NCBI RefSeq assembly: GCF_016065055.1
Contig: NZ_CP065856.1
Span: forward strand, 372,001-436,000
Length of the DNA: 64,000 nucleotides
DNA from: Halosimplex litoreum
Lineage (GTDB): Archaea > Halobacteriota > Halobacteria > Halobacteriales > Haloarculaceae
Direction: 5' to 3'
The position numbers and the translations under genes are program-made. The notes beneath the pieces are model-generated. The model was not told the origin of the DNA, searched no databases, and saw only the letters and a program-made list of their open reading frames with translations. Positions within the stretch are counted from its first letter, which is position 1, and each line of letters begins with the position of its first letter. Shown one piece after another: positions 1 through 7,763 of the stretch.

Positions 1-144
1 GCCCAGCGTCGTCTGTCCAGCGGAGAGGTTCGACAATCCGGCCTGTTCGGCGAGCGCGCCGACGACCGCCAGCGCACCCGCGATCGCGACGTACAGGACC
101 ACGCCGAGCGCCTCGGCGACCGGTCCGAGCAGGAGTTCTCGCAT
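1..144 (-). CDS. membrane protein, 3' part outside the window
   Basis: The first 48 codons read leftwards from an ATG at 144 and run off the window edge. The translation begins MRELLLGPVAEALGVVLY and continues with a hydrophobic Ala/Val/Gly-rich stretch typical of a transmembrane helix, so this is probably the N-terminus of an integral membrane protein. It is divergent from the small gene at 243. No family can be assigned from so short a piece. Confidence 0.55.
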   Translation of the reverse strand, partial: MRELLLGPVAEALGVVLYVAIAGALAVVGALAEQAGLSNLSAGQTTLG

Positions 145-242
145 CGAGACCGGGTATGCGACAGCGGATCATATGGTTTCCGGGATACTACGTGACGGAC
201 TCTCACGGTGAATTTTTGTTCCGAGCGGAGATATCGAGGCCT

Positions 243-470
243 ATGTCTCACTACGCAACCAGGGACTACCCGAAGCTGGCCAAGACCGGGTTCTTCCTCG
301 GCGTCGCGCTGTTCGCCGTCGGCGGGCTGGGCGAGATCGTCGGCTCCGTGGTCTTCGGCGGACTGCCGGGCTGGGAGCAGACGCTGCTGTTCGATATGGA
401 AGTACTGGGTATCGCGCTCGGACTGTTTTCGCCGCTTCTGTTCGGAGTCGTCGCCCCGTTGGTCGAGTAG
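243..470 (+). CDS. small two-helix membrane protein (DUF7860-like)
   Basis: This 75-residue protein begins MSHYATRDYPKLAKTGF and has two hydrophobic segments (about residues 14-36 and 50-72). It resembles the small haloarchaeal membrane family I remember as DUF7860; that name is from memory. The ATG at 243 is preferred over an upstream in-frame start at 156 because the extra residues look unlike coding sequence and the family starts with the MSHY-type motif. Function is unknown. Confidence 0.65.
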   Translation: MSHYATRDYPKLAKTGFFLGVALFAVGGLGEIVGSVVFGGLPGWEQTLLFDMEVLGIALGLFSPLLFGVVAPLVE

Positions 471-580
471 CGAGGCGTGAGCGAAGCGAGCGCCTGGGAA
501 CAGCGAACGGTGAGCGCAGCGAGCCGTGAGCCGTCCGCGAGTGACGGTCTCTACGAGACGGCCGGCACCCGCTCGCCCGG

Positions 581-1711
581 CTACAGGAGCCCGTCGACGG
601 CGTCGCGGACGGCTCGCGCGGCCGCCCGAACGTCCTCGCGGCGGACGTACTCGCGCTCGCTGTGCGCGACGGCGCCCGCCTCGTCCGCCAGGTCGCCGGG
701 ACCGAACACGACGGTCGGCGCGTGCTCGGCGAAGTACGAGGCCTCCGTCGCGGCGCCGAACGGCCGCACCGCCCCGCCGCTCGCGGCCGAAAGCGCCTCG
801 ACGAGCGGCTCGTCTCGGTCGGTCGCGAACGCGGCCAAGAACGGCGTCTCCCGCGGAGAGAGCGCCACGTCCAGATCCATCCCCGAGGGCACCCACTCCA
901 AGAGGTGCGCTGCCAGTCCGGCCTCGAACTCCGCGGGCGTCTCGGGCGGGACCGGTCGCCGGTCGAACGTGAGGGTACACGCCTCGGGGACCTGATTCGA
1001 GACCTCCCCGCCGTCGATCACGGTCGGCGTGAGCGTCGGGCGCCCGAGCGACTCGTGGGCCCCAGGACCTCGCTCGTCGTCGTAGGTTTCCATCGCCTGC
1101 AGGATCGGCGCCATCGCTCGGATCGCGTTCGCACCGCTGTCGGGCGTGGCAGCGTGGGCCGCGGCACCGGCGACGGTGATCGTCCCCTCGTACTGGCCGC
1201 GGGCGGCGTTGCACACGTCCAGCCCCGTGGGCTCGCCGACGACGAAGCCGTCGGCGTCGAGCGACCCCGCGAGGTGGGCGGCACCGGTCTGGACCGTCTC
1301 TTCGTCGGGCGTGATCGCCAGCGTCAGCCGATTCCCGTCGCCGACGCCCGCGCCGAGGAACGCGTCGACGAGCGCCGCGAGCGGCCCCTTCGCGTCGCAG
1401 GCACCCCGTCCCTCCACGACGTCGCCGTCCTCGCGCTCGGCGAAGGGGACGTGGGGCGGGACCGTGTCGATGTGCGTGTTCAGGACGAGGTGGGTGTCGT
1501 CCGCCGCGTCGGTACCGCTCTCGACCGCGGTATCCCCGGACTCGTACCCCTCGCCCGTCCGTGTCGCGAGCGTGTTTCCGGCCTCGTCGACGACGGGCTC
1601 GGCACCGTTGCGTTCGAGCGTCTCGACCAGCAGCCCGCGCATCTCCGCGACGGACTCGGACGAGTCGGTCCGGACCGCCCGCTCGTGGAAGTCGATGGCG
1701 TCGAACGGCAT
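581..1711 (-). CDS. dapE: M20 family succinyl-diaminopimelate desuccinylase-like peptidase
   Basis: This 376-residue M20 metallopeptidase is the expected length for DapE/ArgE proteins. Zinc-ligand motifs are visible: THIDTVPPH near residue 79, GRGACDAKG near residue 102 (bridging Asp) and TPDEE near residue 134 (catalytic and metal Glu). It probably hydrolyses N-succinyl-LL-diaminopimelate in the succinylase branch of lysine synthesis. Its ATG lies 1 nt after the stop codon of lysA on the same strand, so the two are almost certainly co-transcribed, which supports DapE over ArgE. In many haloarchaea dapF lies between lysA and dapE; here it does not. Confidence 0.85.
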   Translation of the reverse strand: MPFDAIDFHERAVRTDSSESVAEMRGLLVETLERNGAEPVVDEAGNTLATRTGEGYESGDTAVESGTDAADDTHLVLNTHIDTVPPHVPFAEREDGDVVEGRGACDAKGPLAALVDAFLGAGVGDGNRLTLAITPDEETVQTGAAHLAGSLDADGFVVGEPTGLDVCNAARGQYEGTITVAGAAAHAATPDSGANAIRAMAPILQAMETYDDERGPGAHESLGRPTLTPTVIDGGEVSNQVPEACTLTFDRRPVPPETPAEFEAGLAAHLLEWVPSGMDLDVALSPRETPFLAAFATDRDEPLVEALSAASGGAVRPFGAATEASYFAEHAPTVVFGPGDLADEAGAVAHSEREYVRREDVRAAARAVRDAVDGLL

Positions 1712-1712
1712 G

Positions 1713-2954
1713 TTACTCCTCGGCCTCGCGCTCGACCCGGGTCACGTCGTCCATCGTCTCCCGTCGGCGGACGACCCGCGGCTCGCCGCCCTCGACGGCG
1801 ACTTCGGCGGGGCGGGGCTGGGAGTGGAACTGGTTCGCGAGTTCGTAGCCGTAGGCGCCCGCGTTGCCGATCGCGAGCAGGTCCTCGCGCTCCGGACGCG
1901 CCACCGGTCGGTCCGTACAGAACACGTCCGCGCTCGTACAACAGGGCCCGCCGACCGCGACGGGCTCGACCGCCCGGTCGGGCGCCGAGACGTTCGCGAT
2001 GGGGTGATAGGAGTCGAACATCGCCGGCCGGATCAGCGTCGCCAGCGACGCGTCGACACCGACGACGGTCGCCTCCGGCGTTTCCTTGACCGTGTTCACT
2101 CCCGTCAGGATCACTTCGCTGTCGGCGACGACGTAGCGGCCGGGTTCGAGCTTGATCTGCGCCGCCAGGTCGCCGACGGCCTCTCGGACCTTCTCGCCGA
2201 CGACGTCCATGTCCAGCGGTTCCTCGTCCTCGCGGTAGGGGACGCCGAACCCGCCGCCGAAGTCGACGAACTCCAGGTCGGCGTCATCCACCTCCCGGGC
2301 CAGATCGGCCACCTTCGCGATGGCCCGACAGTGGTCTTCGAGGTCGTCGTGCAGCACGCCCGACCCCACGTGGGCGTGCAGCCCCACGAGGTCGAACCGC
2401 TCGCGGAGGTCCTCGGCCAGTTCGGCGACCTCGTCGTACGGGATCCCGAACTTGGCGTCCTTGCCCGTCGCGACCTTCTCGTGGTGGCCGGTACCGATCC
2501 CGGGGTTGACCCGGATGGCGACGCGCCCGTCGTACCCCCGCGCCTCCAGCCGGTCGAACGTGTCCCGGGCGCCGCCCGTGACCGTCAACCCGGGGTGGTC
2601 GGCGCCCAGCTCGGCGGCGTAGTCCAGGTCGGCATCGGGCGGATTGACCGCCGTGTACTGGAGCGTGTCGGGGTCGGCACCGGCCTGGATGGCTCGCTGG
2701 AGTTCCCCGCGGGCCGCACACTCGATATCGGCGCCGGCGTCGAGCAGCGTCTCCAGCACTGCGCGGCCGGTGTGGGCCTTCGCGGCGTACATGACGTGGG
2801 CGTCGGGGAACGCCGACGCGAACCGCTCGTAGTTCTCCGCGACTCGATCGAGGTCGACGACGTACAGCGGCGTCCCGTGTTCGGCCGCCAGCGACGACAG
2901 CTGGTCGAAGTCCCAGTCCGCGACGCGACGGACGGCGGGCGAAGAATGGCTCAT
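1713..2954 (-). CDS. lysA: diaminopimelate decarboxylase
   Basis: This 413-residue PLP enzyme catalyses the last step of lysine biosynthesis (meso-diaminopimelate to lysine). It is a fold-III decarboxylase. The PLP lysine is K59 in YAAKA, glycine-rich phosphate-binding motifs follow (VDFGGGFG, LEPGRYVV), and the conserved C-terminal Cys motif GPCCTSADVF supplies the active-site cysteine from the partner subunit. The start is MSHSSPAV at 2954. Reading frame continues far upstream, but a TATA-like GTATCG about 26 nt before this ATG fits a leaderless transcript. It forms an operon with dapE. A repeat element lies just upstream, at 2994-3053. Confidence 0.93.
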   Translation of the reverse strand: MSHSSPAVRRVADWDFDQLSSLAAEHGTPLYVVDLDRVAENYERFASAFPDAHVMYAAKAHTGRAVLETLLDAGADIECAARGELQRAIQAGADPDTLQYTAVNPPDADLDYAAELGADHPGLTVTGGARDTFDRLEARGYDGRVAIRVNPGIGTGHHEKVATGKDAKFGIPYDEVAELAEDLRERFDLVGLHAHVGSGVLHDDLEDHCRAIAKVADLAREVDDADLEFVDFGGGFGVPYREDEEPLDMDVVGEKVREAVGDLAAQIKLEPGRYVVADSEVILTGVNTVKETPEATVVGVDASLATLIRPAMFDSYHPIANVSAPDRAVEPVAVGGPCCTSADVFCTDRPVARPEREDLLAIGNAGAYGYELANQFHSQPRPAEVAVEGGEPRVVRRRETMDDVTRVEREAEE

Positions 2955-2993
2955 TGCCGGTACACAGGCACGCCGCGATACAAGCGTTGCGAA

Positions 2994-3053
2994 CCATCTT
3001 TTTCGCGAGGGGGTCGCCACTGGCGACCCCCTCGCCAAAAACATGGGTGAAAA
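2994..3053 (-). repeat. copy 1 of a repeat with conserved TTTTCACCCATGTTTTTG / GAAAAAGATGG ends
   Basis: On the minus strand this reads TTTTCACCCATGTTTTTG, then a perfect 14-bp hairpin (arms 3005-3018 and 3022-3035, loop ACT), then GCGAAAAAGATGG. The same end sequences enclose different palindromic bodies at 24069-24149 and 24255-24390. It lies just upstream of the lysA promoter. Confidence 0.7.
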
Positions 3054-3315
3054 CACCGTCAGAGCAAGTTCTGACGAGGTCTCGTTCGCTTCGCTCACGA
3101 GACAGGCCGCATCTCGGCCTTCGGCCTCGATGCGGTGAACCGCGCTCGTTCCGCTCGCGCGGATGCTCAGTCGAGGTGAGAGAGTGAGCGATTGCTGTGG
3201 CGCACGCTGTCGAGCGTGCCGAGCGACAGCGAGGCCGCGAGACGAAGCCGTGCGAGGGATGACTGAGCGAGTGCAGCGAGCGAAGGAATCGGCTGGGGAG
3301 GTGTGTGGCCGTCTG

Positions 3316-3401
3316 CGGTCGCTGTGCGGGGCGGTCGCTGTGCGGGGCGGTCGCTGTGCGGGGCGGTCGCTGTGCGGGGCGGTCGCTGTGCGGGGCGGTC
3401 G
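3316..3401 (+). repeat. 16-bp tandem repeat, five copies plus a partial
   Basis: Five perfect head-to-tail copies of CGGTCGCTGTGCGGGG begin at 3316, 3332, 3348, 3364 and 3380, followed by the first six bases of a sixth. There are no spacers, so it is a slipped-strand microsatellite rather than a CRISPR. Confidence 0.9.
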
Positions 3402-3579
3402 TGGTGCTGCGCGGTCCTGGCGGACTGAAAGGGCGAGGCGCGCGTGGCGGCGCAGCCGCCACGGCCTGCAACGGTCGGCTCCGCCGACCGCCCTGCTCGC
3501 GCCCGCAGTCGCCTGAGCGGGCACTATCCGCGCGGGCGGTGCGGAGAGCGCGGATATCTCGCTTCAGCGACCGCGAGAG

Positions 3580-3604
3580 CGAGGCCGACCGGAGGGAGGC
3601 CTCG
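3580..3604 (+). other. stem-loop with conserved GACCGGAGGGA loop, copy 1
   Basis: CGAGGCC (3580-3586) pairs with GGCCTCG (3598-3604) around the 11-nt loop GACCGGAGGGA. An identical loop sits on a stem with a compensatory base-pair change at 24299-24323. Both are followed by GCGAACGG, so this is a shared module. Confidence 0.6.
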
Positions 3605-3760
3605 TCAGGCGAACGGCGAACGGAGTGAGCCGTGAGTGAGCGCGGCGAGGGCTTTCAATGTCTGCTGTCGAGTGCGGTCGCTGTCGTGTCCGTTTCTTTC
3701 ACGAGGTACTTGACTGGAACGCTCGCGCAACGAGCAACACGAACCGAGCGAGACGGAAGC

Positions 3761-4237
3761 TCAGTCGTCGCCGTCCGTTTCGGCACCGTCGCGGACGAAC
3801 ACGGCCATGCCGGTCTCGAAGTCGGCCATGCCCGCGCCGCTCAGCTCGGCGCGACCGACGGCGAGTACCTCCCCGCGCTCGTGGGTCACCAGCACCTCGT
3901 CGCCCGGGCGGATCTCGGGGTCGGCCGTCGAGACGAACTTGGCGAAGACGTTGCGCTCGTCGCGGACGAACGGTTCGCTCTCGTCGCCGACGACGACGCG
4001 GTAGCGCCCGTCGGACAGGCCGTCGTGCAGCCGTCGCCCGCCGGCCACGCCGAGGGTGAACCGCCCGTCGGTCGCGTAAGTGACCAATCGTCCATCGTCC
4101 GCGAGTACCTGTCGCGGCCGCCCGGAACTGGTGTGGGTCACTTCGGGGTCGCCCCCACCGAACAGCGCCGCCCCAGCGTCGCGACCCCACTGGTAGTCGG
4201 CCACCCGCGTCAGCATCGACCGGTCCTCGTCGTCCAT
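3761..4237 (-). CDS. PUA-domain protein
   Basis: This 158-residue protein has an N-terminal half that includes HTSSGRPRQVLADDGRLVTY and a C-terminal PUA domain (about residues 80-152) with the usual pattern VFAKFV then GDEVLVTHERGEVLAVGRAELSG. PUA domains bind RNA in tRNA- and rRNA-modification enzymes. No catalytic domain is seen, so an RNA-binding accessory role is inferred. It stands alone, with a repeat array on the downstream side. Confidence 0.75.
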   Translation of the reverse strand: MDDEDRSMLTRVADYQWGRDAGAALFGGGDPEVTHTSSGRPRQVLADDGRLVTYATDGRFTLGVAGGRRLHDGLSDGRYRVVVGDESEPFVRDERNVFAKFVSTADPEIRPGDEVLVTHERGEVLAVGRAELSGAGMADFETGMAVFVRDGAETDGDD

Positions 4238-4401
4238 CGCCCCTCCGTTCGCCCCAGCCCATCTTGTATCTGTCTCACTCCCGTCCGCCCGTGGACCGTG
4301 TTACCACACACCTACGTACCTCGATTCTATCACGATCGATCATATCTGTGTGACGCGGTTTCAGGAGAATTTATACGGAGCGATTACGAAACACCGATAC
4401 G

Positions 4402-4587
4402 ATGACAGAGACCGATACACGGAAAGTCGCGTTCGGAGTCGTGCTGCTGGCGATCAGCACGGTCCTCATCTTCGGGCCGGGGACGCTCGGCGTCGCCGTC
4501 CCGGTCGTCGCCATCGCCGCGGGGTCGCTCGGCCTCGCCGCCGGCGCACTACTCGTCGGCACCTCGGACCCGGGTCGACCGGTCTGA
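4402..4587 (+). CDS. small haloarchaeal two-helix membrane protein
   Basis: This 61-residue protein begins MTETDTRKVAFGVVLLA and has two hydrophobic helices (about 9-27 and 30-53). A TATA-like AATTTATAC lies about 27-33 nt before the ATG, fitting a leaderless start. It resembles tiny haloarchaeal membrane proteins (possibly DUF7470, from memory). Function is unknown. Confidence 0.6.
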   Translation: MTETDTRKVAFGVVLLAISTVLIFGPGTLGVAVPVVAIAAGSLGLAAGALLVGTSDPGRPV

Positions 4588-4720
4588 ACGGCGCAGGACG
4601 TCGTTCACCGTCTCTGATTCTGCCGGTTTCTCTCGCCGCTCCTGTCGTGCGTAGTTCACTGCTAGTGTCTCTCGGTCCGAGTCGGACGAATCCAAAGCGA
4701 CAGCCTCGGTGGAGACCACC

Positions 4721-5218
4721 TCAGAGGAGGAAGCGTTCGACGTCCTCGCTCATGTCGGTGAAGTCGTCGGCGGCGGCGACGAGTTCCTCGGCGGTCGACT
4801 CCCGGAAGGCCACTACTTCGGTGCGGACGCCCTCGTGGCGCAGGTGCGAACAGAGCCGCGAGAAGTCGCCGTCGCCGGTGGCGAGGACGACGGTGTCGAC
4901 GTGGTTGGCCAGTGTGACCGCGTCGAGGCTCATGCCCACGTCCCAGTCGGCCTTCTTCGACCCGTCGCCGAAGGTCTTGATGTCCTTGATACGGGTCTCG
5001 AAGCCGATGTCGACGAGCGCGTCGAAAAAGGACTCCTCCTCGGGGGCGTCGGCGCGGATGACGTAGGCGACGGCGCGTGTCAGCTGGCGGTCGGCGACGG
5101 CGGCGTCGAGCAGGGAGGCGTAGTCGATGTTGCGCGTGTAGAGGCTCCGGGCGCTGTGATAGAGGTTCTGCGCGTCCGCGAGCACCGCGACGCGCTGTCC
5201 GGGATGGACGTTTTCCAT
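4721..5218 (-). CDS. NYN-domain (LabA/PIN-like) putative RNase
   Basis: This 165-residue single-domain protein belongs to the NYN family. Acidic metal-site residues are visible: D15 in VLADAQNLYHSAR, a DWDVGMSLDA motif near residue 93, and TGDGDFSRL near residue 117. NYN proteins share the PIN fold and are generally Mg2+-dependent ribonucleases. The start is MENVHPGQ at 5218. It is convergent with the small gene at 4402. Its RNA target cannot be inferred. Confidence 0.85.
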   Translation of the reverse strand: MENVHPGQRVAVLADAQNLYHSARSLYTRNIDYASLLDAAVADRQLTRAVAYVIRADAPEEESFFDALVDIGFETRIKDIKTFGDGSKKADWDVGMSLDAVTLANHVDTVVLATGDGDFSRLCSHLRHEGVRTEVVAFRESTAEELVAAADDFTDMSEDVERFLL

Positions 5219-5266
5219 GCCGATTGGTGGCGCGCCCGCTCGGATAGCTCTTTGGCTCGGTCCCGG

Positions 5267-5446
5267 TCAGGTCCAGGCCGTGAGACACTCCAGCGAGCAG
5301 AAGGGCAAGTCCACGGTCGCGCTCGCGCCCCCGTCCGTCCGAGCCGTCTGCTCGTCCACAGTCGCGTCGCCGTCGTCACGGCTGTCGACGTGCGCCCGGA
5401 GCGTGTACGCCGGCGGGCCGTCCGTCTCGCAGTTCGCGCAGTTCAT
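5267..5446 (-). CDS. small Cys4 zinc-finger-like protein
   Basis: This protein has about 59 residues and two CxxC-type pairs: MNCANCETDG at the start and LPFCSLECLTAW at the end, a spacing typical of small haloarchaeal zinc ribbons that resemble a TRASH/MYM finger. The start MNCANC is preferred; an in-frame start at 5470 would add eight residues. A low-complexity DGDATVDEQTARTDGG linker joins the two knuckles. Function is unknown. Confidence 0.6.
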   Translation of the reverse strand: MNCANCETDGPPAYTLRAHVDSRDDGDATVDEQTARTDGGASATVDLPFCSLECLTAWT

Positions 5447-5714
5447 GGACGGCACTCGCACCCGAACCACTGTTGTTATTCACCGTTTAACACTCCTCAG
5501 ATCTCTAAATTCGACACCCTGCCGCGATCGCTCCCGAGAGCGAGACAGGCGTACAGCGGCGCCAGTAACCGGCGGGCGTCGTACCGGGACGGTGGCGACC
5601 GGTGCCCAGTAGGGATCTCCGAGCTGGACCCCGAGCCGGGGTGGCGGTCCGAATCGAGGCGGACTCGCCAGCCGGGGTCACCGGGTTTAACCGGGTCAGC
5701 GACGAATCCGGGAT

Positions 5715-6704
5715 ATGACCCGACAGGCGCTGTTCGTCGGCGGCACTCGATTCATCGGCCGCCGCGCTGTCCGCGAGTTCCGCGACGCCGGCTACGACGT
5801 GACCGTCTTCCACCGCGGCGAACACGAGAGCCCGTTCGCCGACGACGAGGGGATCGACCACCTCCGGGGCGACCGCACCGACGATGGCGATCTGGCCGAT
5901 GCGGCCGCTCTCGACCCCGAGGTGGTCGTCGATCTGGTGGCGTACCACCCCGGCGACGTTCGGACCGCGACCCGCGTCTTCGACGACGTCGACGCCTACG
6001 TCTACGTCTCCAGCGGCGCCGCCTACGGCGCGGAGGAAGTGCCCAAGCGGGAGGGCGAGACCGCCCTCGAACCCTGCAGCGACGAGCAGGCGACCGACGA
6101 CTCCGGCGCGACCTACGGGGCGCGCAAAGCCGAGGGCGACCGCGCCGTCTTCGCCGCCGCGGAGGAGGGCGTGAACGCGATGAGTCTCCGCCCGTGCGTC
6201 GTCTACGGCCCCCACGACTACACTCGACGCTTCGACTACTGGGTCCAGCGGGTCGCCAACTACGACCGCGTGCTGGTGCCCGGCGACGGCACGAACCTCT
6301 GGCACCGCGTGAGCGTCGAGAACGTCGCCCGCGCCCTCCGCGTCGTCGCCGAGGAGGGCGACCCCGGTGAAGCCTACAACGTCGGCGACTGGACGCTCCA
6401 GACCCTGCGAGAAACCGTCGAGACGGTCGCCGATACTCTCGTGACCGACGTGGATATCGTCGCCGCGGGCGAGCGCGAACTCGCCGCCGGCGGGTTGGAA
6501 CCGTCCGATTTCCCGCTGTATCGCGACCCGCCGCACGTACTGGACACGACCAAACTCCGGTCGCTCGGGTGGGAGCCGCAGCCGCCCGCGGAGGCGGTGG
6601 CCAAGGCCGTCGAGGCGACGCCCGAGCGGGACGCCGACGAGGCCCAGCAAGGGCCCGATCGCGAGGCCGAGGAGCGGGTGCTGGGCGTGCTCGATACGCT
6701 GTGA
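5715..6704 (+). CDS. NAD-dependent epimerase/dehydratase (extended SDR)
   Basis: This 329-residue Rossmann protein has the dinucleotide motif VGGTRFIGRR at residues 8-17 and the SDR catalytic pair Y134-x3-K138 in ATYGARK, with an upstream YVSSGAAYG segment. The family acts on nucleotide sugars or related substrates; the substrate cannot be read from sequence. The last 94 bp, coding for the C-terminal tail that ends EERVLGVLDTL, recur at 7660-7753 in a readable frame with the same stop codon, beyond the nucleotidyltransferase pair. Confidence 0.85.
   Translation: MTRQALFVGGTRFIGRRAVREFRDAGYDVTVFHRGEHESPFADDEGIDHLRGDRTDDGDLADAAALDPEVVVDLVAYHPGDVRTATRVFDDVDAYVYVSSGAAYGAEEVPKREGETALEPCSDEQATDDSGATYGARKAEGDRAVFAAAEEGVNAMSLRPCVVYGPHDYTRRFDYWVQRVANYDRVLVPGDGTNLWHRVSVENVARALRVVAEEGDPGEAYNVGDWTLQTLRETVETVADTLVTDVDIVAAGERELAAGGLEPSDFPLYRDPPHVLDTTKLRSLGWEPQPPAEAVAKAVEATPERDADEAQQGPDREAEERVLGVLDTL
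6611..6704 (+). repeat. 94-bp direct repeat, copy 1 (3' end of the epimerase gene)
   Basis: This is the 3' coding end plus TGA of the epimerase gene. Compared with 7660-7753 it differs at about 10 of 94 positions. Both translate to nearly the same peptide, ending EERVLGVLDTL-stop, with only conservative changes in the tail (D to E, for example). Confidence 0.9.
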
Positions 6705-6773
6705 CCGCGGCATCGCCGACGAACGTCGACGGACCGTACTATTATGAGAGTGCTGCCGGAACGGGCCATACGG

Positions 6774-7364
6774 ATGGAGTTCACCGACGACGGGGTCGTT
6801 ATCGACAAACCGCTGAGTGAGCTCGACGAACTGGTCGTGGATGTCGTCGATACGCTCGAACGCGTGGGGGTCGACTACGTCGTCGTGAGCGGATACGTCG
6901 CCGTTCTCTTCGGTCGGAGTCGCGCGACGGAGGACATCGACGTGATCACCGAACGGTTCGACGAAAGGGTCGCGACGCGACTCTCGGATGAACTGCGAGA
7001 GCGTGGATACTGGGGGTCAGCGATGCCACTCGATAGCCTCTTCGAGACGCTCTCCGACGACCTGCCGCTCCGCGTCGCGGAACACGGACACCGCGTCCCG
7101 AACGTCGAGCTGAAATTCGCGAGCGACGAGTACGACCGAACGTCACTCCGGAACACGATTCAGGTTTCGCTCCGCGGGACGGAGATCACCGTCGGCTCGC
7201 TCGAATTTCAGATCGCGTACAAACTGAGCATGGGTGCGCAGAAGGACTTCGAAGACGCGCTGTATCTCTACGAAGTCGCCGGGAACAGTCTTAACACGCG
7301 CCAGCTCGAAGGATACGTAGAAACACTGGGCGTCGAAGAGGAATATGACAAACTCAGATCTTGA
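6774..7364 (+). CDS. nucleotidyltransferase, AbiEii/MNT-like, putative toxin-antitoxin component
   Basis: This protein of about 196 residues has the DNA polymerase beta-type nucleotidyltransferase signature: S39-G40 in VVVSGYVAVLFGRSR followed by the metal-binding D54-x-D56 in ATEDIDVI. This arrangement is shared by AbiEii/MenA-type toxins and other minimal nucleotidyltransferases. The ATG at 6774 is preferred over 6744 because ACTATTATG about 30 nt upstream makes a good TATA box for a leaderless start. Its last 20 nt overlap the following small gene, so they are translationally linked. It lies between duplicated 3' ends of the epimerase gene. Confidence 0.75.
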   Translation: MEFTDDGVVIDKPLSELDELVVDVVDTLERVGVDYVVVSGYVAVLFGRSRATEDIDVITERFDERVATRLSDELRERGYWGSAMPLDSLFETLSDDLPLRVAEHGHRVPNVELKFASDEYDRTSLRNTIQVSLRGTEITVGSLEFQIAYKLSMGAQKDFEDALYLYEVAGNSLNTRQLEGYVETLGVEEEYDKLRS

Positions 7365-7563
7365 GGAGAAACACGCTCGAAACCGCGAGTTACGGCGAGC
7401 CGAGATCCGGCGGTGGGCCGAGTACGTCCGGACGAACCCCGACGACGACTGGGGCGAACAGGTGAACAAACTGGTCGACTCTCAGCTCGCGTCCGCCCGC
7501 CATCACGAGCACGAACGCCCCGACATCGACCAACTGCGGGAGTCTTCGCTTCTCGACGAGTGA
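7345..7563 (+). CDS. 72-residue partner of the nucleotidyltransferase
   Basis: This small charged protein begins MTNSDLEEKHARNRELRR and starts inside the nucleotidyltransferase gene. It is mostly helical in character, with WAEYVRTNPDDDWGEQVNKLVDSQL in the middle and no catalytic motif. I do not recognise the family. By position and overlap it is probably the cognate partner (antitoxin or subunit) of the nucleotidyltransferase; this is inference only. Confidence 0.7.
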   Translation: MTNSDLEEKHARNRELRRAEIRRWAEYVRTNPDDDWGEQVNKLVDSQLASARHHEHERPDIDQLRESSLLDE

Positions 7564-7659
7564 CGCCCGGGCGAGCCAGTCACCGGCGACGGCCATCTCA
7601 CTTCTCGGGACGGTCACAGAGTATCTGCGACGCGAACCGACCCGGCTACCAGCACCTAT

Positions 7660-7753
7660 CGACGCGATACCGGAGCGCGAGGCCGACGAGGCCCAGCAAG
7701 GGCCCGAGCGGGAGGCCGAGGAGCGCGTGCTTGGCGTGCTCGATACGCTGTGA
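7660..7753 (+). repeat. 94-bp direct repeat, copy 2 (orphan epimerase 3' end)
   Basis: This is a near-copy of 6611-6704 without a gene body upstream. It reads in frame to the same C-terminal peptide and TGA, about 89 percent identical. Sequence similarity stops immediately after the stop codon, where CCGCGGC follows copy 1 and GCGGCGG follows copy 2. Confidence 0.9.
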
Positions 7754-7763
7754 GCGGCGGCGC

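Larger units (their letters stand above)
3054..3700. repeat. palindrome-rich intergenic array
   Basis: I see no convincing gene in this roughly 650-bp stretch. It is a chain of short perfect palindromes, for example GTCTCGT/ACGAGAC around a TTCGCTTCGCTC centre and CCGCATC/GATGCGG around GGCCTTCGGCC, rich in GAGCGAAGCGAGC-type words. It also holds the 16-bp tandem repeat and the 3580 stem-loop listed separately. The right end (about 3640-3690) reads GAGGGCTTTCAATG then GCGGTCGCTGTCG and resembles the inverted ends of the 9940-10400 element. ORFs here are compositional artefacts. Confidence 0.6.
6705..7659. mobile_element. candidate inserted segment between duplicated gene ends
   Basis: This 955-bp segment is bounded by the 94-bp direct repeats and carries only the nucleotidyltransferase and its overlapping 72-residue partner. 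Base composition looks less GC-rich than the neighbours. No integrase or transposase lies inside. The arrangement looks like an insertion at the 3' end of a coding gene that kept or regenerated that end, but a duplication followed by deletion could give the same picture. Confidence 0.4.

Noticed and set aside
3316..3401. Possible CRISPR array
   Set aside because: Units are directly adjacent without spacers and no cas genes occur in the window.
2955..3524. 190-codon upstream extension of lysA
   Set aside because: The extension covers palindromes and the 16-bp tandem repeat and is not similar to LysA; a TATA box is placed for the start at 2954.
3054..3700. Several ORFs of 60-120 codons in the spacer
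   Set aside because: They are built from palindromic repeat words, have no promoter spacing and no recognisable protein pattern.
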